64,000 nucleotides of DNA from Talpa occidentalis (GCF_014898055.3 NW_023601433.1:87119106-87183105), one strand, 5' to 3'. Shown: positions 42,991-54,099, counted from the first letter of the stretch. Numbers and translations: made by a program. Notes: generated from the letters alone by a model not told the origin.

Positions 42991-43445
42991 AAAGAGAAAG
43001 TGCAGGATACTCTGCTCTGAAAGTGTGGAAGGGGGGATGGATTCTGAATTTTCTCCCTTCGCTGGGATTCCTATAGCACTTTTGTTGCCCCGGGTAACCT
43101 GAGCGCATGCTCCGTTTCTTATCACCCCGAAGGTTCCCGGTAACACAGACTGAGGCCAAACGTTGGCTCTGAAACAGTGGTTTATTCGTCAAAGCTTTGC
43201 GGGCTGTGAAAGAACACACCCCCAATTCTCGGGTTAGGAAGAGGCTGGGGGTGACTAACATGAAGGCCAGCAAGCCCTGTCACTGTTCAGAAAGAAAAAG
43301 GATGACTCATTTAGATATTTGCTTTACGGTGCTTTCCAGGCTGGTCTTTATCCCAGTGTTTCTTAACCCCATTGCCCATGACCACCTTCTCCTTGCCCTC
43401 CTAGACATTTTTTTACCCAAATTGTGCCCCTTTGTGAAATTTTTT

Positions 43446-43707
43446 TAAAGATTTATTTTTATTTATTTATGCATACAAGAGCTGGGGCACAGGCCAGAGG
43501 TGCGGGGGTGAGAGGATTCACCAGAGACAGAGTGGGGAGAAGAACAGGCAGATTGACTGAAGTACACTGCTGAGGGGAGCAGCAGGAGACAGGAGAGGTC
43601 TGCTGCGCCCTGTGGGTAGCTCCCTGGCCGGGGATCAAACCCATGCTGAAGAGGCTGGAGATAGCTTCCTAGCTGAGACTTTAACCCCTGCACCACCAGG
43701 GAGGCCC
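43446..43707 (-). mobile_element. SINE, antisense
   Basis: A complete copy, tail to head, with short imperfect flanking repeats around gaaattttt/gaattttttt. Confidence 0.9.
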
Positions 43708-43719
43708 CTTCATGAATTT

Positions 43720-44265
43720 TTTTGTTGTGATAACATACACATGACACAAAAGTCACCGTGATAACCACTTTAAAGTGGTACCAGCTACATCACACCATTC
43801 TCTAGTTCCAGAACATGTTCATCACCCCAAACAGAAACCACAGCCTCATTAGCGATGGCTCCCCACGCCCCCGCTCCCCAGCCCCTGGCCAGCAGAACGG
43901 CTGTCTGTCAGGGCTTGGCCTGACACGGGGGGCATTTCCTCCCATGGGGTCACACAGCGTGCATCCCTTTGGAGCTGGCTCCTGTCACTTAGTGAGGGGC
44001 AGGACTCTGTCCCTTCCCTTGTCGGGCTGTGACACGTTTGTATAGCCATGCATCTCTTGACCTTTGGCTAAATTGCGAGTAGTGTTCTGGGAATATTGTG
44101 TTCTGTGTTTGCTTGCACACCTATTTTCAGTCCTTGGGGGTCTATTGGTAGGAGTGGAATTTCTGGGTGCTATGGGACTCTCTGTTCAGCTGACGGAGGA
44201 ACAGCTAGACTGGTTTCCACAGCAGCTGTGCCATTGCACACTCCCCCCCCCCCCCCACCGCAGCA
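43720..44265 (-). mobile_element. old L1 3' part, antisense
   Basis: The phrases tgataacatacacatgacac, gttcatcaccccaaacagaaacc, cagcccctggccagcag and gctgtgccattgcacactcc mark antisense old L1. Confidence 0.85.
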
Positions 44266-44547
44266 GTGCTCCAGCCTACCCGACAGCCCACCATGAAGTT
44301 TCACTGGCCTGCGACTAGCCGTGCTTGTTTATGCCCTGTGGTCCTCCGGAGGGTGACTCTTGTGTGTAATGGAAACATTTTAGGGGTCACCATCTCAGAA
44401 GCCCGCAGGACTCTATTAAAAACCAAACCAAAACAAAACAAATAACAATGCTGCTGGCTCCCCAGAAACACATCTGCCAGTCCTTAGGCCAGCAGGCTGC
44501 CTGGCTGCAGATCTGGGCTGATTTGGTTTGATTAAAATGCACGCAGG

Positions 44548-44817
44548 TGGGGCCTCCCTGGTGGCGCAGCGGGTTGAGCGTAGTGCTGTGAAGCTGTCGG
44601 CAGCCTCTGCAGTGCCGGTTCAATCCCTGCTGGCTGTGGAGATACCCACATGGCGTGGCAGACCTCTCCTGTCACCCCACTGCTCCCCTCAGCAGTGTGT
44701 TTCAGTCAGTGTGTTTCAGTCAGTCTGCTGTTCTGTTCCCCGCTCTGTCTCTGGTGGGTCCTCTCACCCTCCTGCACATCTGGCCTGTACCCTGGTTCTT
44801 GTATAAATAAATAAATG
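44548..44817 (+). mobile_element. SINE, sense
   Basis: TAAAATGCACGCAGG (44533-44547) and TAAAATGTGCGCAGG (44818-44832) flank the copy. An internal short duplication (gtgtttcagtca twice near 44697-44720) is unusual. Confidence 0.93.
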
Positions 44818-44834
44818 TAAAATGTGCGCAGGGC

Positions 44835-45320
44835 GGTGCACCCAATTCACCAGGTCATGCCCCTTTCAATGGGCATTCACCCTGTGGCCAGCGTTCCGGC
44901 ATAAAGATAATGCTCCCATAAACATCCTTGTCCCTAAAGATGGGTGTTTTGATTTCTCTGGGACAGATTCCCAGGAGTGGGCTAAGTGGGTCAAAGGGTA
45001 TGTTTAGTTTCAACGATCGCAGATGCTGCCAGATTGCTTTCCCCAGCGGCGGGAGGGCCTCCCTGGAGGGGAGCTCTTTCCCCCACATTCCTGCCAGCAC
45101 ATCCACCAGGACTCGGTCCGCTTTGTCAGTCTGGTGGACGGCAAGTGACATGTCCTCACTGCCTGGATTTGTGTTTTTCTGGCTGTTTGGGGGTCTTTTC
45201 ATGTATGTCAGCCATTTGGTTTTGCTCGTCCATAAATAGTCTTTCAATAATTCAAGTCCATTTCTGCATGGTTGTTTGTCTTGTTCAGGTCAACTTGTAA
45301 AAACTCTCTATATAGTGTCC
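44835..45320 (-). mobile_element. old L1 part, antisense
   Basis: The phrases ataatgctcccataaacatcc, cccaggagtgggctaagtggg, ttgctttccccagcgg and tttcatgtatgtcagcc are antisense L1 ORF2/3' sequence. Confidence 0.75.
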
Positions 45321-45342
45321 ATCTGGCCCTCGGCAGGGCCAC

Positions 45343-45605
45343 TGGCAGATGATTAAGAGCAGCGGCTCTGGATTGAGCCGCCCGGGTCACATCTGAACTG
45401 AGTCCCTGCCTGGCCATGGGACCTCAGCGGTCACTGAAACTTGTGATGCCTCAGTTTCCTCATCTAAACCGTAGTCATCCTCATCAGAGTTCCTGCTTCC
45501 TAGTGGTGTTCGAGACAGAGACGAGTTAATACGTGCAAAGCCACTAGAATAGACCTGGCACACAGCAAGCTGGTCGATGGTGCCTGGTGACTATTATTTA
45601 TATTA
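45343..45605 (+). repeat. near-complete MIR
   Basis: The order agattaagagcagcggctctgg (start), catgggacctcagcggtcac, cctcagtttcctcatctaaacc and gacctggcacacagcaagc matches MIR from head to tail. Confidence 0.85.
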
Positions 45606-45850
45606 CAAATATTTTTCCAGCCCCGTGGTCTAAACTGGCTTTATTTATGGTATCCTTTGTCACACAAAACATTTTCATGTTTACATAGTCAATTACATCC
45701 CTCTTTTTCTTTCACAGCATCTGAGTTCCCAGGCTTGGAGCAGAAGATGCTCGCTTCCTCCTTGGAGAATAATGTCTGTATCGCAATAACCAAAGGCATC
45801 TCGCCAGCCATTTGAAGTGCCCCTTCTTTCCAGTTCTGTTTCTTTGTCTT

Positions 45851-46114
45851 TTTTAAGATTTATTTATTTATGCACACAAGAGCTGGGGTGCAGGCCAGAG
45901 ATGTGGGGGGTGAGAGGACTCACCAGAGACAGAGTGGGGAGCAGAACAGGCAGATTGACTGAAATATACCGCTGAGGGGAGCAGTGGGGAGACAGGAGAG
46001 GTCTGCTGTGCCCTGTGGGAAGCTTCCTGACTGGCTGGGGATCAGACTCAGGCTGCAGTGGCTGGCGATGGCTTGACAGCATTGCTTTTAACCCCTGCGC
46101 CACCAGGGAGGCCC
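45851..46114 (-). mobile_element. SINE, antisense
   Basis: A complete copy of the older subfamily with the tail at 45851-45875. Confidence 0.9.
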
Positions 46115-46225
46115 CATCTATCTCTTCGCCTTATTCCTTCCTTCCCCCAAGTTTCCTGGAGAGACCCAGGAGACACATTTACTCCCGACCACCCTCTCCA
46201 ACCTCTGAGGTTTAGCTGAGATAAT

Positions 46226-46680
46226 CTAGTACTTGCGAGAATGTTCCTCTAGCATGTCTATTTGGTTTCCACAATCCTTATGTGTGTCCAAATCCCAAGC
46301 TATCTGGATCCATTTAGGTTTCAAATGTCTCAGGCATACACTGTTCTCTCTCTTTGTGCCCTTCTTGAATTTTCTTTCTGGGCTTAGTTGTATTTTAGTT
46401 AGTCTTTTCCCAGCTAGTTTCCTCAGATGCAGTACTGAGGGTTCCAGCCTCTGAGTTCTTGGGTATCTCTGACCATATTCCCTTGGGCCCATTAGATGAA
46501 ATGTATTTTGAAAACTGGAGAGAGGATTCTGGCTGGCAGTCCTTCCAGTGTCTTCGCCACAGATCCTGTTCTGCAGATTCTGCTCCACCGCCACCTTCGG
46601 GAAGCACAATAGATGAGGAGTCTTGATTCCATTCTGCGGTTTTCCCTTTGTGAACAGGATGTTTTTCTTTCATTTCTGAA
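46226..46680 (-). pseudogene. unidentified coding-like relic
   Basis: Two overlapping open frames of 127 and 92 residues lie on the minus strand (46226-46609 and 46395-46673). Their composition, rich in K, E, S and W, looks protein-like (for example RKLAGKRLTKIQLSPERKFK). I do not recognise the family. It may be a frameshifted processed pseudogene or an internal piece of a retroelement. Confidence 0.25.
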
Positions 46681-46786
46681 AGATGCTTTTCTTTCTCTTT
46701 AAGGTTCAGAATTTCTACCAGGATCTGTTCACCTCATCTCAGCAGACCCATCTGGAACTCAGAGATCATTTAACCTACACTGGTTT

Positions 46787-47367
46787 GTTACAGGGCAGGG
46801 TGAGGGGCACCCCAGAACCCCCAAACCTGCTCATTCTAAGTAGGTTCTGCCATGCATCACATCAAAGCATACTTAGCATGTAAGGCCTTTAATGGAAAAG
46901 GAACTTTAATACAATTAGTGTGCAATAAAGAGATAAGAAGGGAAAGACAAAGAACAGTTTCCAAAGCAAGCACTGGAAGTTACCCACCCCCTTATGGGGT
47001 AATGTCCAGACAAGCAGGGTTGGCCCGAAAGCCTGTCTCAGTCTAAGGCACCTCCAGGTGGGGACCCACAGGAAAGGCGCAGAAGGGGCCCAGCACGTCT
47101 GGGACAGAAAGAGCAAAATCAAAATCAAGATAAACGCTGCTCTGGCCTCTCCCCCGCGTCTGTCTCGCCCAGTCCAGGCCCAAGAAGCAAGTGCAGCTTC
47201 TTCACGTGCCTCTGCTCCACGCGCCTCCCTGGGTCTCCTGGCTCCGCGTCCTTCCTCCTTCCTCTCCTGTCTTCTCTCCAGCTTCTCCTCCCTGCTCAGC
47301 TCCACCCTCCCTTGGGTGGGGTAGGGAACCTGGAAGCTCCCCTTTTCCCGGCGACCACTCTGTTACA
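46787..47367 (-). mobile_element. possible LTR-like element
   Basis: The segment lies between two copies of TGTTACAG (46787 and about 47360). Read on the minus strand it begins TGTAACAGAG and ends CCCTGTAACA, has a GC-rich first half and ATTAAA signals near the end. No clear flanking duplication was found. Confidence 0.35.
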
Positions 47368-47603
47368 GATTCAGGGGACTTTTCACCCGTTAGCCTTTCT
47401 CAGGTAAGAACCCCTCCTCTGAGTCTTCGTCCTCAGGAGCTCACCTACCCTCCCACCCCACCCCCCACCGCTCGCCAGCTCTTGATTCTGCTCCATGTTA
47501 GTTCTCACACTTGACCTCCCAGGCTGCTCACACAGATCTCAGTAGAGCCCCTACTCACTGTTAACTCATAAACTGAGTCAAAGTTTAAAAAAAACACATA
47601 TTT

Positions 47604-47865
47604 GGGGCTCCCTGGTGGCCTAGGGGTTAAGTCTCAGAGCCATCACTCCTGCGGCCTGTGTTCGATCCCGGCCAGGGAGCTACCCACAGGCTGCAGCAGA
47701 CCTCTCCTGCCTCCCTGCTGCTCCCCTCAGCAGTGCGTTTCAGTGGATCCACCTGTTCTGCTCCCCACTCTGTCTCTAGTGAATCCTTTCACCCTCTCAC
47801 CTCTGGCCTGTACCCCAGTTCTTCTATGAATAAATAAAAATCTAAATGAATAAACATTTTTAGAA
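47604..47865 (+). mobile_element. SINE, sense, older subfamily
   Basis: The head GGCTCCCTGGTGGCCTAGGGGTTAAGTCTCAG and GTTCGATCCCGGCCAGGGAG shows the tRNA-Glu resemblance most clearly. ACACATATTT and CTCACATATTTT flank it. Confidence 0.92.
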
Positions 47866-47903
47866 AAACAACTCACATATTTTAGCTCTAAAATGTCACT
47901 GTG

Positions 47904-48255
47904 GGGCCTCCCTGGTGGCGCAGCGGTTGAGCGCTGGGTTGCGAAGCTGCCCGCAGCCTCTGTGGCCCGGTTCGATCCCCGGCTGCTCCCCGGCCACCGG
48001 AGGAGGGTCCCACATGGCGCGCAGACCTCTCCTGCCGCCCGCTGCTCCCCTCAGCAGTGCACTTCGGTCCTTCTGCCTGCTCTGCTCCCCGCTCTGGCTC
48101 TGGTGAATTCTCTCACCTTCCCGCGCTTCTGACTGTACCCAGTGCTTGTATAAACAAAACAAACAAACAAATAAAATAAATAAATAAATAAAACATGCTT
48201 CTAGAAATAAATAAATAAATAAAGATAAATCTTTAAAAAAATAAAAATAAAAAAA
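47904..48255 (+). mobile_element. young SINE with extended tail
   Basis: The perfect 15-bp repeat TAAAATGTCACTGTG flanks it (47889-47903 and 48256-48270). The tail after the body is about 100 bp of AATA/ACAA units with an embedded second TCTTT. Confidence 0.95.
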
Positions 48256-48270
48256 TAAAATGTCACTGTG

Positions 48271-49509
48271 CCTGGTCTTCCTGTCTCAGGGTGCTGCGCC
48301 CCTTTAATGGGCTGTTTTTCCCCTTAGTCGGCTCTGTGAGGTCTGGTCTAGCTGCTGAGGTTTCCTACTTTGTGGCAGCCTCTCACCCAGGGGCTTGTGA
48401 TACAGGAGGGACTATTCTTGCTGACAACACGTCCCACTTCAAATGAGGGGGGTTATTTTTTCTCTCGAACCAACAATTCTCCAGCTCTGAACAGCAGCCC
48501 GCTGAGCTGAAATTCAGTTCAGTTCTGACGCTCGTGATCCAGGGTTAGTATCACCCCACAGCGCAGGGCTCAGCCCCAGTTCAGATGCCAGGCGCAAGCC
48601 CCTGGTCGCCACCTGTTCTTCTGACCAAGCAGCAAGAAATCGCGGCTCCCACTTCTGGCAAGTTCGATAACTTGCTAGAAAGGCTCATGGAACTCAGAAA
48701 AGTGCTGTACTTGCTGCGGCTACTGTTTATCATAAAGGATATTATAGAGGATACAGGTGAGCAGTGAGATGAACAGGTACCTCAGGAAAGCCTGGAAGGG
48801 CCCTCTGGTGGGGTGCACCGCCTTCCCACTTGTAGATGCAGTCAGCGACCCAGCTTCTCTGAACCCCATTGTTTAGGGTTTTATATGACGATTTCATTCC
48901 ACAGATGTTGATGAAATTGATGATCATTGCGGACTGAACACAAGGTCCTCTCCCCTTCTGAAGGTCAAGAGTTGGGACTGAATGCTTCACCCTCTACCTG
49001 TGGCTTTGTCTTTCCCTCTGCGAGCCCCCCTCCTGGAACTCTGTGGGGACCCCAAGCACCTGTCACCCTATTAGCATATAAGAGACACCATGTCACAGCT
49101 TCTGAGTTTTAGGAATGCTCTAGAACCTTCTCACTGAGTTATCCCAGCATCAGTGCCAGGGACTGCTAAGCTCACCTTGCCTGCTTCTTGGTCATTTGGA
49201 GTTCTGGGGGTGGGGGTGTCAATGTTAATCTAATTTACAGACAGAAGGCCTTGATTAAGTTAGTACATTGCTCTGTGCCTCAGTTTCCAATAAAAATTGG
49301 TAAAATGGGACTCACTGCGTAGGACTACAGGAATCTGATTATAAAGTATATTTTAATACAAAAAGTAAAATGAGTTAGTGATATGTATGGAGGTTAAAGT
49401 TTCTCACCAACTGTATTAGTGCCGTCCAAATAATAGGTGATTATAAAAAAACATTACCCATATGTAATATATACATATATAATTCAGTAAAGCGGTTTCT
49501 AAAAGTATT
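48271..49509. other. intergenic, unassigned
   Basis: Nothing is recognised in about 1.2 kb. Confidence 0.4.
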
Positions 49510-49524
49510 AAGAATCTCAAGGCA

Positions 49525-49782
49525 GGGCCTCCCCTGGTGGTACAGCAATTGAGCGCTGGGCTGTGAAGCTGCCCACCGGTTCCATCCCCGGCCACTGGCG
49601 AGGGTCCCACATGGCGCGCAGACCTCTCCTGCCGCCCGCTGCTCCCCTCAGCAGTGTACTTCGTCAGTCTGTCTGTTCTGTTCCCCGCTCTGCCTCTGGT
49701 GAATTCTCTCACCCTCATGTGCTGCTGACTGTACCCAGTGCTTGTATAAGTAAATAAATAAATCTTAAAAAAAGAAAAAAAA
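49525..49782 (+). mobile_element. SINE, sense
   Basis: The perfect repeat AAGAATCTCAAGGCA flanks it (49510-49524 and 49783-49797). About 14 bp before the B box are deleted (GCTGCCCACCGGTTCC). Confidence 0.94.
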
Positions 49783-49901
49783 AAGAATCTCAAGGCAGCA
49801 ATAACAGAGCCTGGACCCTTCTCAGCACGAGGCCCTGGGCTGGCTGCCCAGGTCACACATGTGAAGGTGGCCCTGTAGGCTGTCCATGTGGACTCTCCAT
49901 G

Positions 49902-49975
49902 CAAGACAGAGAGAAACAGAGAGAGCGAAGGAAAGCAAAAGAAATAGAAAGAGAAAGACAAGGGGCAGTGGGAGT
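49902..49975. repeat. purine-rich tract
   Basis: About 70 bp of almost pure A/G sequence (agacagagagaaacagagag and on). No coding sense. Confidence 0.8.
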
Positions 49976-50364
49976 GGAGAAAGCCAGAGAAGCTATATCC
50001 TGTTGATAGTTTGAAAGCCACATAGCATCATTTCTACCACATTCTATTATTAAAAGAAAATCATCTTGGGTCCACATTCAAGGGCAGGAAAATTATACTC
50101 CATCTTTTGAAAGGAAGCATGTCAAAGAATTTGTGGTCATGTTTAAACATTATCGTGGTCTTCATATCCAGGCTAATGCTGTTTTCCAGTCTCCTGTCCA
50201 GCGCAGACAGGAAAGCCCCATGTGGACCCAAACCCGAGAACGAGCAGCCCAAAGCCAGATGGGGAAGGAAGTCGTGTGAGGCTTGCCCTGCCCCCCGCGC
50301 CCCAGACCTCTTCCCCCAATTTTTCTAATTCAGTTAAGGCAATTTCTTCATTTGAAGATATGTC

Positions 50365-50570
50365 AGGCCTCCCTGGTGGTGCAAGGGGTTGGGTCTCAGC
50401 ACTATCAAGCTATCGCCAGTCACTGTGCCATGGGTTCGATCCCCAGCCAGGGCGCTGGCCCACATGGCACAGCAGACCTCTCCTGTCTCCCCTCTCCTGC
50501 TGCTCCCCTCAGCAGTGTATTTCAGTCAATCTGCCTGTTCTGCTCCCCGCTCTGTCTCTGGTGAATTTTA
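50365..50570 (+). mobile_element. SINE, sense, 3'-truncated
   Basis: Head and body are present up to CTCTGTCTCTGGTGAATTTTA, then the sequence changes to unrelated DNA, so the tail is lost by later deletion. Confidence 0.85.
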
Positions 50571-50599
50571 TCATGTATGGATTAAAATTACTTATCGGG

Positions 50600-50735
50600 G
50601 CTTCAAAAACTGGAAGGGTCCTGGCCTCTCTCATCCTCTTGGAGTTTCTGACAACAAGCCAATGAGCAGTAAAGCTGGAATTTCAACCCAGGATCACTTG
50701 ATTCCAAAGGCTGTTCATGTCCACCTCCACCATAT
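50600..50735 (-). repeat. MIR fragment, antisense
   Basis: The phrase taaagctggaatttcaacccagg and attccaaaggctgttc are antisense MIR. Confidence 0.65.
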
Positions 50736-50889
50736 TGTGCTGGTCCCTGAAGCCCGGCTTTTGAGCTTTATTCTGAGGGTGACTGAGGTTGAGGGAGTAA
50801 GAGAGGCGTACTTCAATTTTTGTTTTAGAAGGATAACTCTTAGGAGCTTCGCACAAATGTCCTTTGTTAGAAATAACAATCGATGAGAA

Positions 50890-51420
50890 TATGAAAGAAC
50901 AGGTATCCATCAACTCAAAAAATCACAGGCTTCCCAATGTTTATGGCAGCATTATTTACAATAACTAGGATTCCAAAGTGCTCACCGACAGAGGATTGGA
51001 TCCAGAAGATGCAATTTCTCCCCACAAAGGAATATTATTCAGCCGTAATTAAAAAGGAAATGTTATCATTTACAGCAAAGTGGAAGGAACTGGAGGGGAT
51101 TATGCAAAGTGAAGTTAAGTCTGAAAAATGTAGACAATGAGCGGTAAAGCTGGAATTTCAACCCAGGAATGTCTTGGATGATTTCACATATGTGAGGAAT
51201 ACAAAGAAAGAACGTGAATGAACTGACAAAACAAAATCATTATAAACAAGTAGACATTCAGAGCTGAACTGAGGTTTCTGAGGTTAAGCGGGAAGGGGTA
51301 GAAAGGGCCAAAGAGGTACAAAAGGGGGGGGGGGAATAGCAATCAAGACATATCTTCAATGTTATAAAAAGATTTGTACAGTTCATTGTAAGCTTTTGCT
51401 TTAAAAAAGGACTATAAAAA
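50890..51420 (+). mobile_element. L1 3' end, sense
   Basis: The phrases gtttatggcagcattatttac, cagaagatgcaatttc, aaaggaatattattcagcc and gaactggaggggattatgc are L1 ORF2 end, followed by 3' UTR with a G-run at 51326-51335. Confidence 0.85.
51135..51168 (+). repeat. 34-bp insertion copied from 50660-50693
   Basis: A MIR-derived segment starting CAATGAGC is repeated here with one mismatch, interrupting the L1 between gtagacaa and tgtcttggatgatttcac. Confidence 0.85.
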
Positions 51421-51429
51421 AGCATTAGA

Positions 51430-51706
51430 TTGGGCCTCCCTGGTGGCGCTGGGTTGCGAAGCTGCCCACAGCCTCTGCAGCGCCGGTTCGATCCCCGGCT
51501 GCTCCCCGGCCACCGGAGGAGGGTCCCACATGGCGCGCAGACCTCTCCTGCCGCCCGCTGCTCCCCTCAGCAGTGTACTTCGGTCCTTCTGCCTGCTCTG
51601 CTCCCCGCTCTGGCTCTGGTGAATTCTCTCACCCTCCCGCGCTTCTGACTGTACCCAGTGCTTGTATAAATAAATAAATAAATAAAAATAAAATAAATCT
51701 TTAAAA
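51430..51706 (+). mobile_element. young SINE lacking part of the A box
   Basis: AAAAAAGCATTAGA flanks it perfectly (51416-51429 and 51707-51720). The head reads GGTGGCGCTGGGTTGCG, missing CAGCGGTTGAGC present in sister copies. Confidence 0.95.
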
Positions 51707-51999
51707 AAAAAAGCATTAGAGTGTAGTTAATGCTATGAAAACTAAATTGGTATCTGCAACTTTTAAGGTCATCAAAACGGTAAGAGGGATTGACAGATTG
51801 CTGGGTGGATCAATTTTTGCAAAGAATATTGGGGAAGTTTTTTTCTGGATTGATTATAATAATTTTAGTCGTTTTATTTAAATAGTGTTTAAATGGTGAC
51901 TGGACTGTCAGTCCTCTGCCTCTCACAGAGCTCTAGGGAGCAGGGTAATTTTTCTCTCACTCAGCACTTAAGGAAAATACGCATTTAATGACTTCAGGG

Positions 52000-52400
52000 A
52001 TTGGCTGGCATCGGAGAGCGAGGAGAAACAGTTGGGCAGTGTTTGTCTACGAAAAGTCAACCTGTCCTTCTGCTCTTCTTCAGCCGTGTCCAAAGGCGCA
52101 TTTCTCTGCTGTGCGGCACGCGGGCCTCCGGCAGATCCGCGCGCTCGCGGTGATAAGTGCATTGAACAAACACACGGGCCGTCGGGGCAGCTGGAAACCA
52201 GGGCGGGCCCAGGGCGCTCGGGTGGAGGGGGGCTCTGTGCGCCCCGGCCGCGGGGCTGTCCGCTCCAGGCGGCTCCTCCCTGCGCACGCCCGCCCGGGGT
52301 CCTCCCCGGCTCCCTCTGTTCGCCCCGACGCCCCAATCTCTCTCCGACGGCGGATTCCAGTCTTGTTGGATGACAGCCCGCCGAACCCTTCATTTTAATT
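52000..52400. promoter_or_regulatory. orphan CpG island
   Basis: About 34 CpG dinucleotides occur between 52081 and 52390 in GC-rich unique sequence, far above the rest of the window. An inverted CCAAT box (ATTGG) lies at 52000-52004. No recognisable exon or annotated gene start is nearby, so it could be a promoter of an unknown transcript or a relic. Open frames over it on both strands probably reflect base composition. Confidence 0.7.
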
Positions 52401-52547
52401 CACTGTCCTCTTCAGAGGCCCTGGCTCGCGTACAGCTACAGAGCGGGAATTGGGGGGGGGGGGCACCTTCAGCCTCGAACACACAACCTTGTCGTGCTCC
52501 GCGGGGTTGGAAGAACGAGGGAAAGTTGTACAAGAGAAGTACCCAGG

Positions 52548-52820
52548 GGCCTCCCCGCTGGCGCAGCGGGTTGGGCGCCGCTTTGTGAAGCTGGCGGCAG
52601 CCTCTGTACCGCGGGTTCGAGTCCCAGCTGAGCCGGGGAGATACCCACATGGCGCAGCAGACCTCTCCTGCCGCGCCCGCTGCTCCCCTCAGCAGTGTAT
52701 TTCGTCAGTCTGCCTGTTCTGCTCCCTGCTCTATCTCCGGTGAATCCTCTCACCCTCCGCACATCTGGCCTGTACCCCAGTTGTATGTATGAATAAATAA
52801 ATCTTAAAAAACAAAGAGGG
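52548..52820 (+). mobile_element. SINE, sense, beside the CpG island
   Basis: AGAAGTACCCAGG flanks it (52535-52547 and 52821-52833). Subfamily is intermediate (GCTGGCGCAGCGGGTTGGGCG head). Confidence 0.94.
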
Positions 52821-52895
52821 AGAAGTACCCAGGCGAGAGATGACCAAAAATCACCATAGACTCCAGTCTGTACCTAAAATCTCTCCCTCCCCACA

Positions 52896-53178
52896 GGGCC
52901 TCCCTAGTGGCACAAGGGGTTAAGTCTCAGCAATATGAAGCTATCACCAGCCACGGCAGCATGAGTTCGACCCCGGCCAGGGAGCCAAGGAGCTGCCCCA
53001 CATGGCGCAGCAGACCACTCCTGTCTCTGGCTGCGCCCCTCAGCAGTGTATTTCAGTGGATCCACCTGTTCTGCTCCCCACTCGTCTCTGGTGAATCCTC
53101 TCACCACCCGACCCCACCTCTGGCCTACATCCCAGCTCTTGTATGCATAAGTAAAAAAAATCTTTTTAAAAATTAAAA
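52896..53178 (+). mobile_element. SINE, sense
   Basis: A complete older-subfamily copy with an added short tandem (GGGAGCCAAGGAGCTG) after the B box. Confidence 0.9.
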
Positions 53179-53454
53179 TAAAATAAAATCCCACCCCAAC
53201 TCTAGCCTCAGACCCTGACTCAGGGGCAGGAGACTTGGCCCACCCAGGAGAAGACAGGGCAGAGGCTGGGGTGGGAGGAAGGGGGAGTGGAGTGTCGGGG
53301 GCAAGAGGAGGAGGTTGGGATCGCTAGAGCTAGGGACCGTTGGTTACTCTATGGGTTTTATTTTGTAAGCATTTCTTCCTAAATAAGTTTTAAAAATTAC
53401 TTAAATACATCCTGTTTAAATTATGGCCTTCACATAAGAAAACTATTTGAAAGA

Positions 53455-53690
53455 AACAGTCGAATGGCACTCAGTACATTCTCAGTGTGTACAGCCACCC
53501 CCTCTATTCCAGGTCCAAAACCTTTGCTTCACCCCAAAAGGAAACACCATGTGCCTTAGTGGTGGCTCCCCGGCACCCCAGCCCCTGGCAGCCACTAATG
53601 TGCTTTCTCTCTGCATTTGCCTGTTCTGGGCATTGCCTGTAAGTGGGAGCTGCAGGACGTGGCCTTTAGTGACCGGCTTCTTTCACTCCC
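53455..53690 (-). mobile_element. old L1 3' UTR, antisense
   Basis: The phrases tgtgtacagccaccccctc, ttcaccccaaaaggaaacacc and ctgttctgggcattgcctg mark antisense old L1. Confidence 0.75.
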
Positions 53691-54099
53691 AATTTTATTT
53701 TACAAGAGTTTTAACTTTAAAAAAAAATAAACAAACTTATTTTTGGTTTCCCATATCAGATTCTGAAGTTGCTCACCATAAAATCTTTAAAATGTCAAGG
53801 ACATCAGTGGGTTTGTGGGGGGCCGGGGGGTGCAAAAGAAACTGGAGGATAATCTGAATCTGGAGAAAGGGTGTTAGTATCCGCCTGTGGTAGAGACCTG
53901 AACCAGGAAACGGGTAATTGCACAATAGAATTAATTAGGCTGCAGATACCGCTTGGTGTTCATCAGCTTCCTGTGTGTTCTGTTTTCCTCAGTCTTCTTT
54001 CCTGCCCCCCCTTCTCTCCTTGCTGGCTTCCTTCCCACCCCCCCCCCCACATCCCCCTCTGGTATGTCTTAGCTATGATCTTTGAGATTGCATCACGCA

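Noticed and set aside
43140..43230. possible LTR end around TGGTTTATTCG
   Set aside because: A single poly(A)-like signal without ends, duplication or other LTR parts is not enough.
45050..45070. GGGCCTCCCTGG match to the SINE head
   Set aside because: No SINE body follows; the surrounding sequence is old L1, so the match is chance.
49416..50021. 201-residue minus-strand open frame
   Set aside because: It runs through an antisense SINE and flanking low-complexity sequence; the residues from the SINE recur in many other frames.
51968..52398. three overlapping open frames over the CpG island
   Set aside because: GC-rich sequence lacks stop codons on both strands; no splice or protein similarity supports coding.
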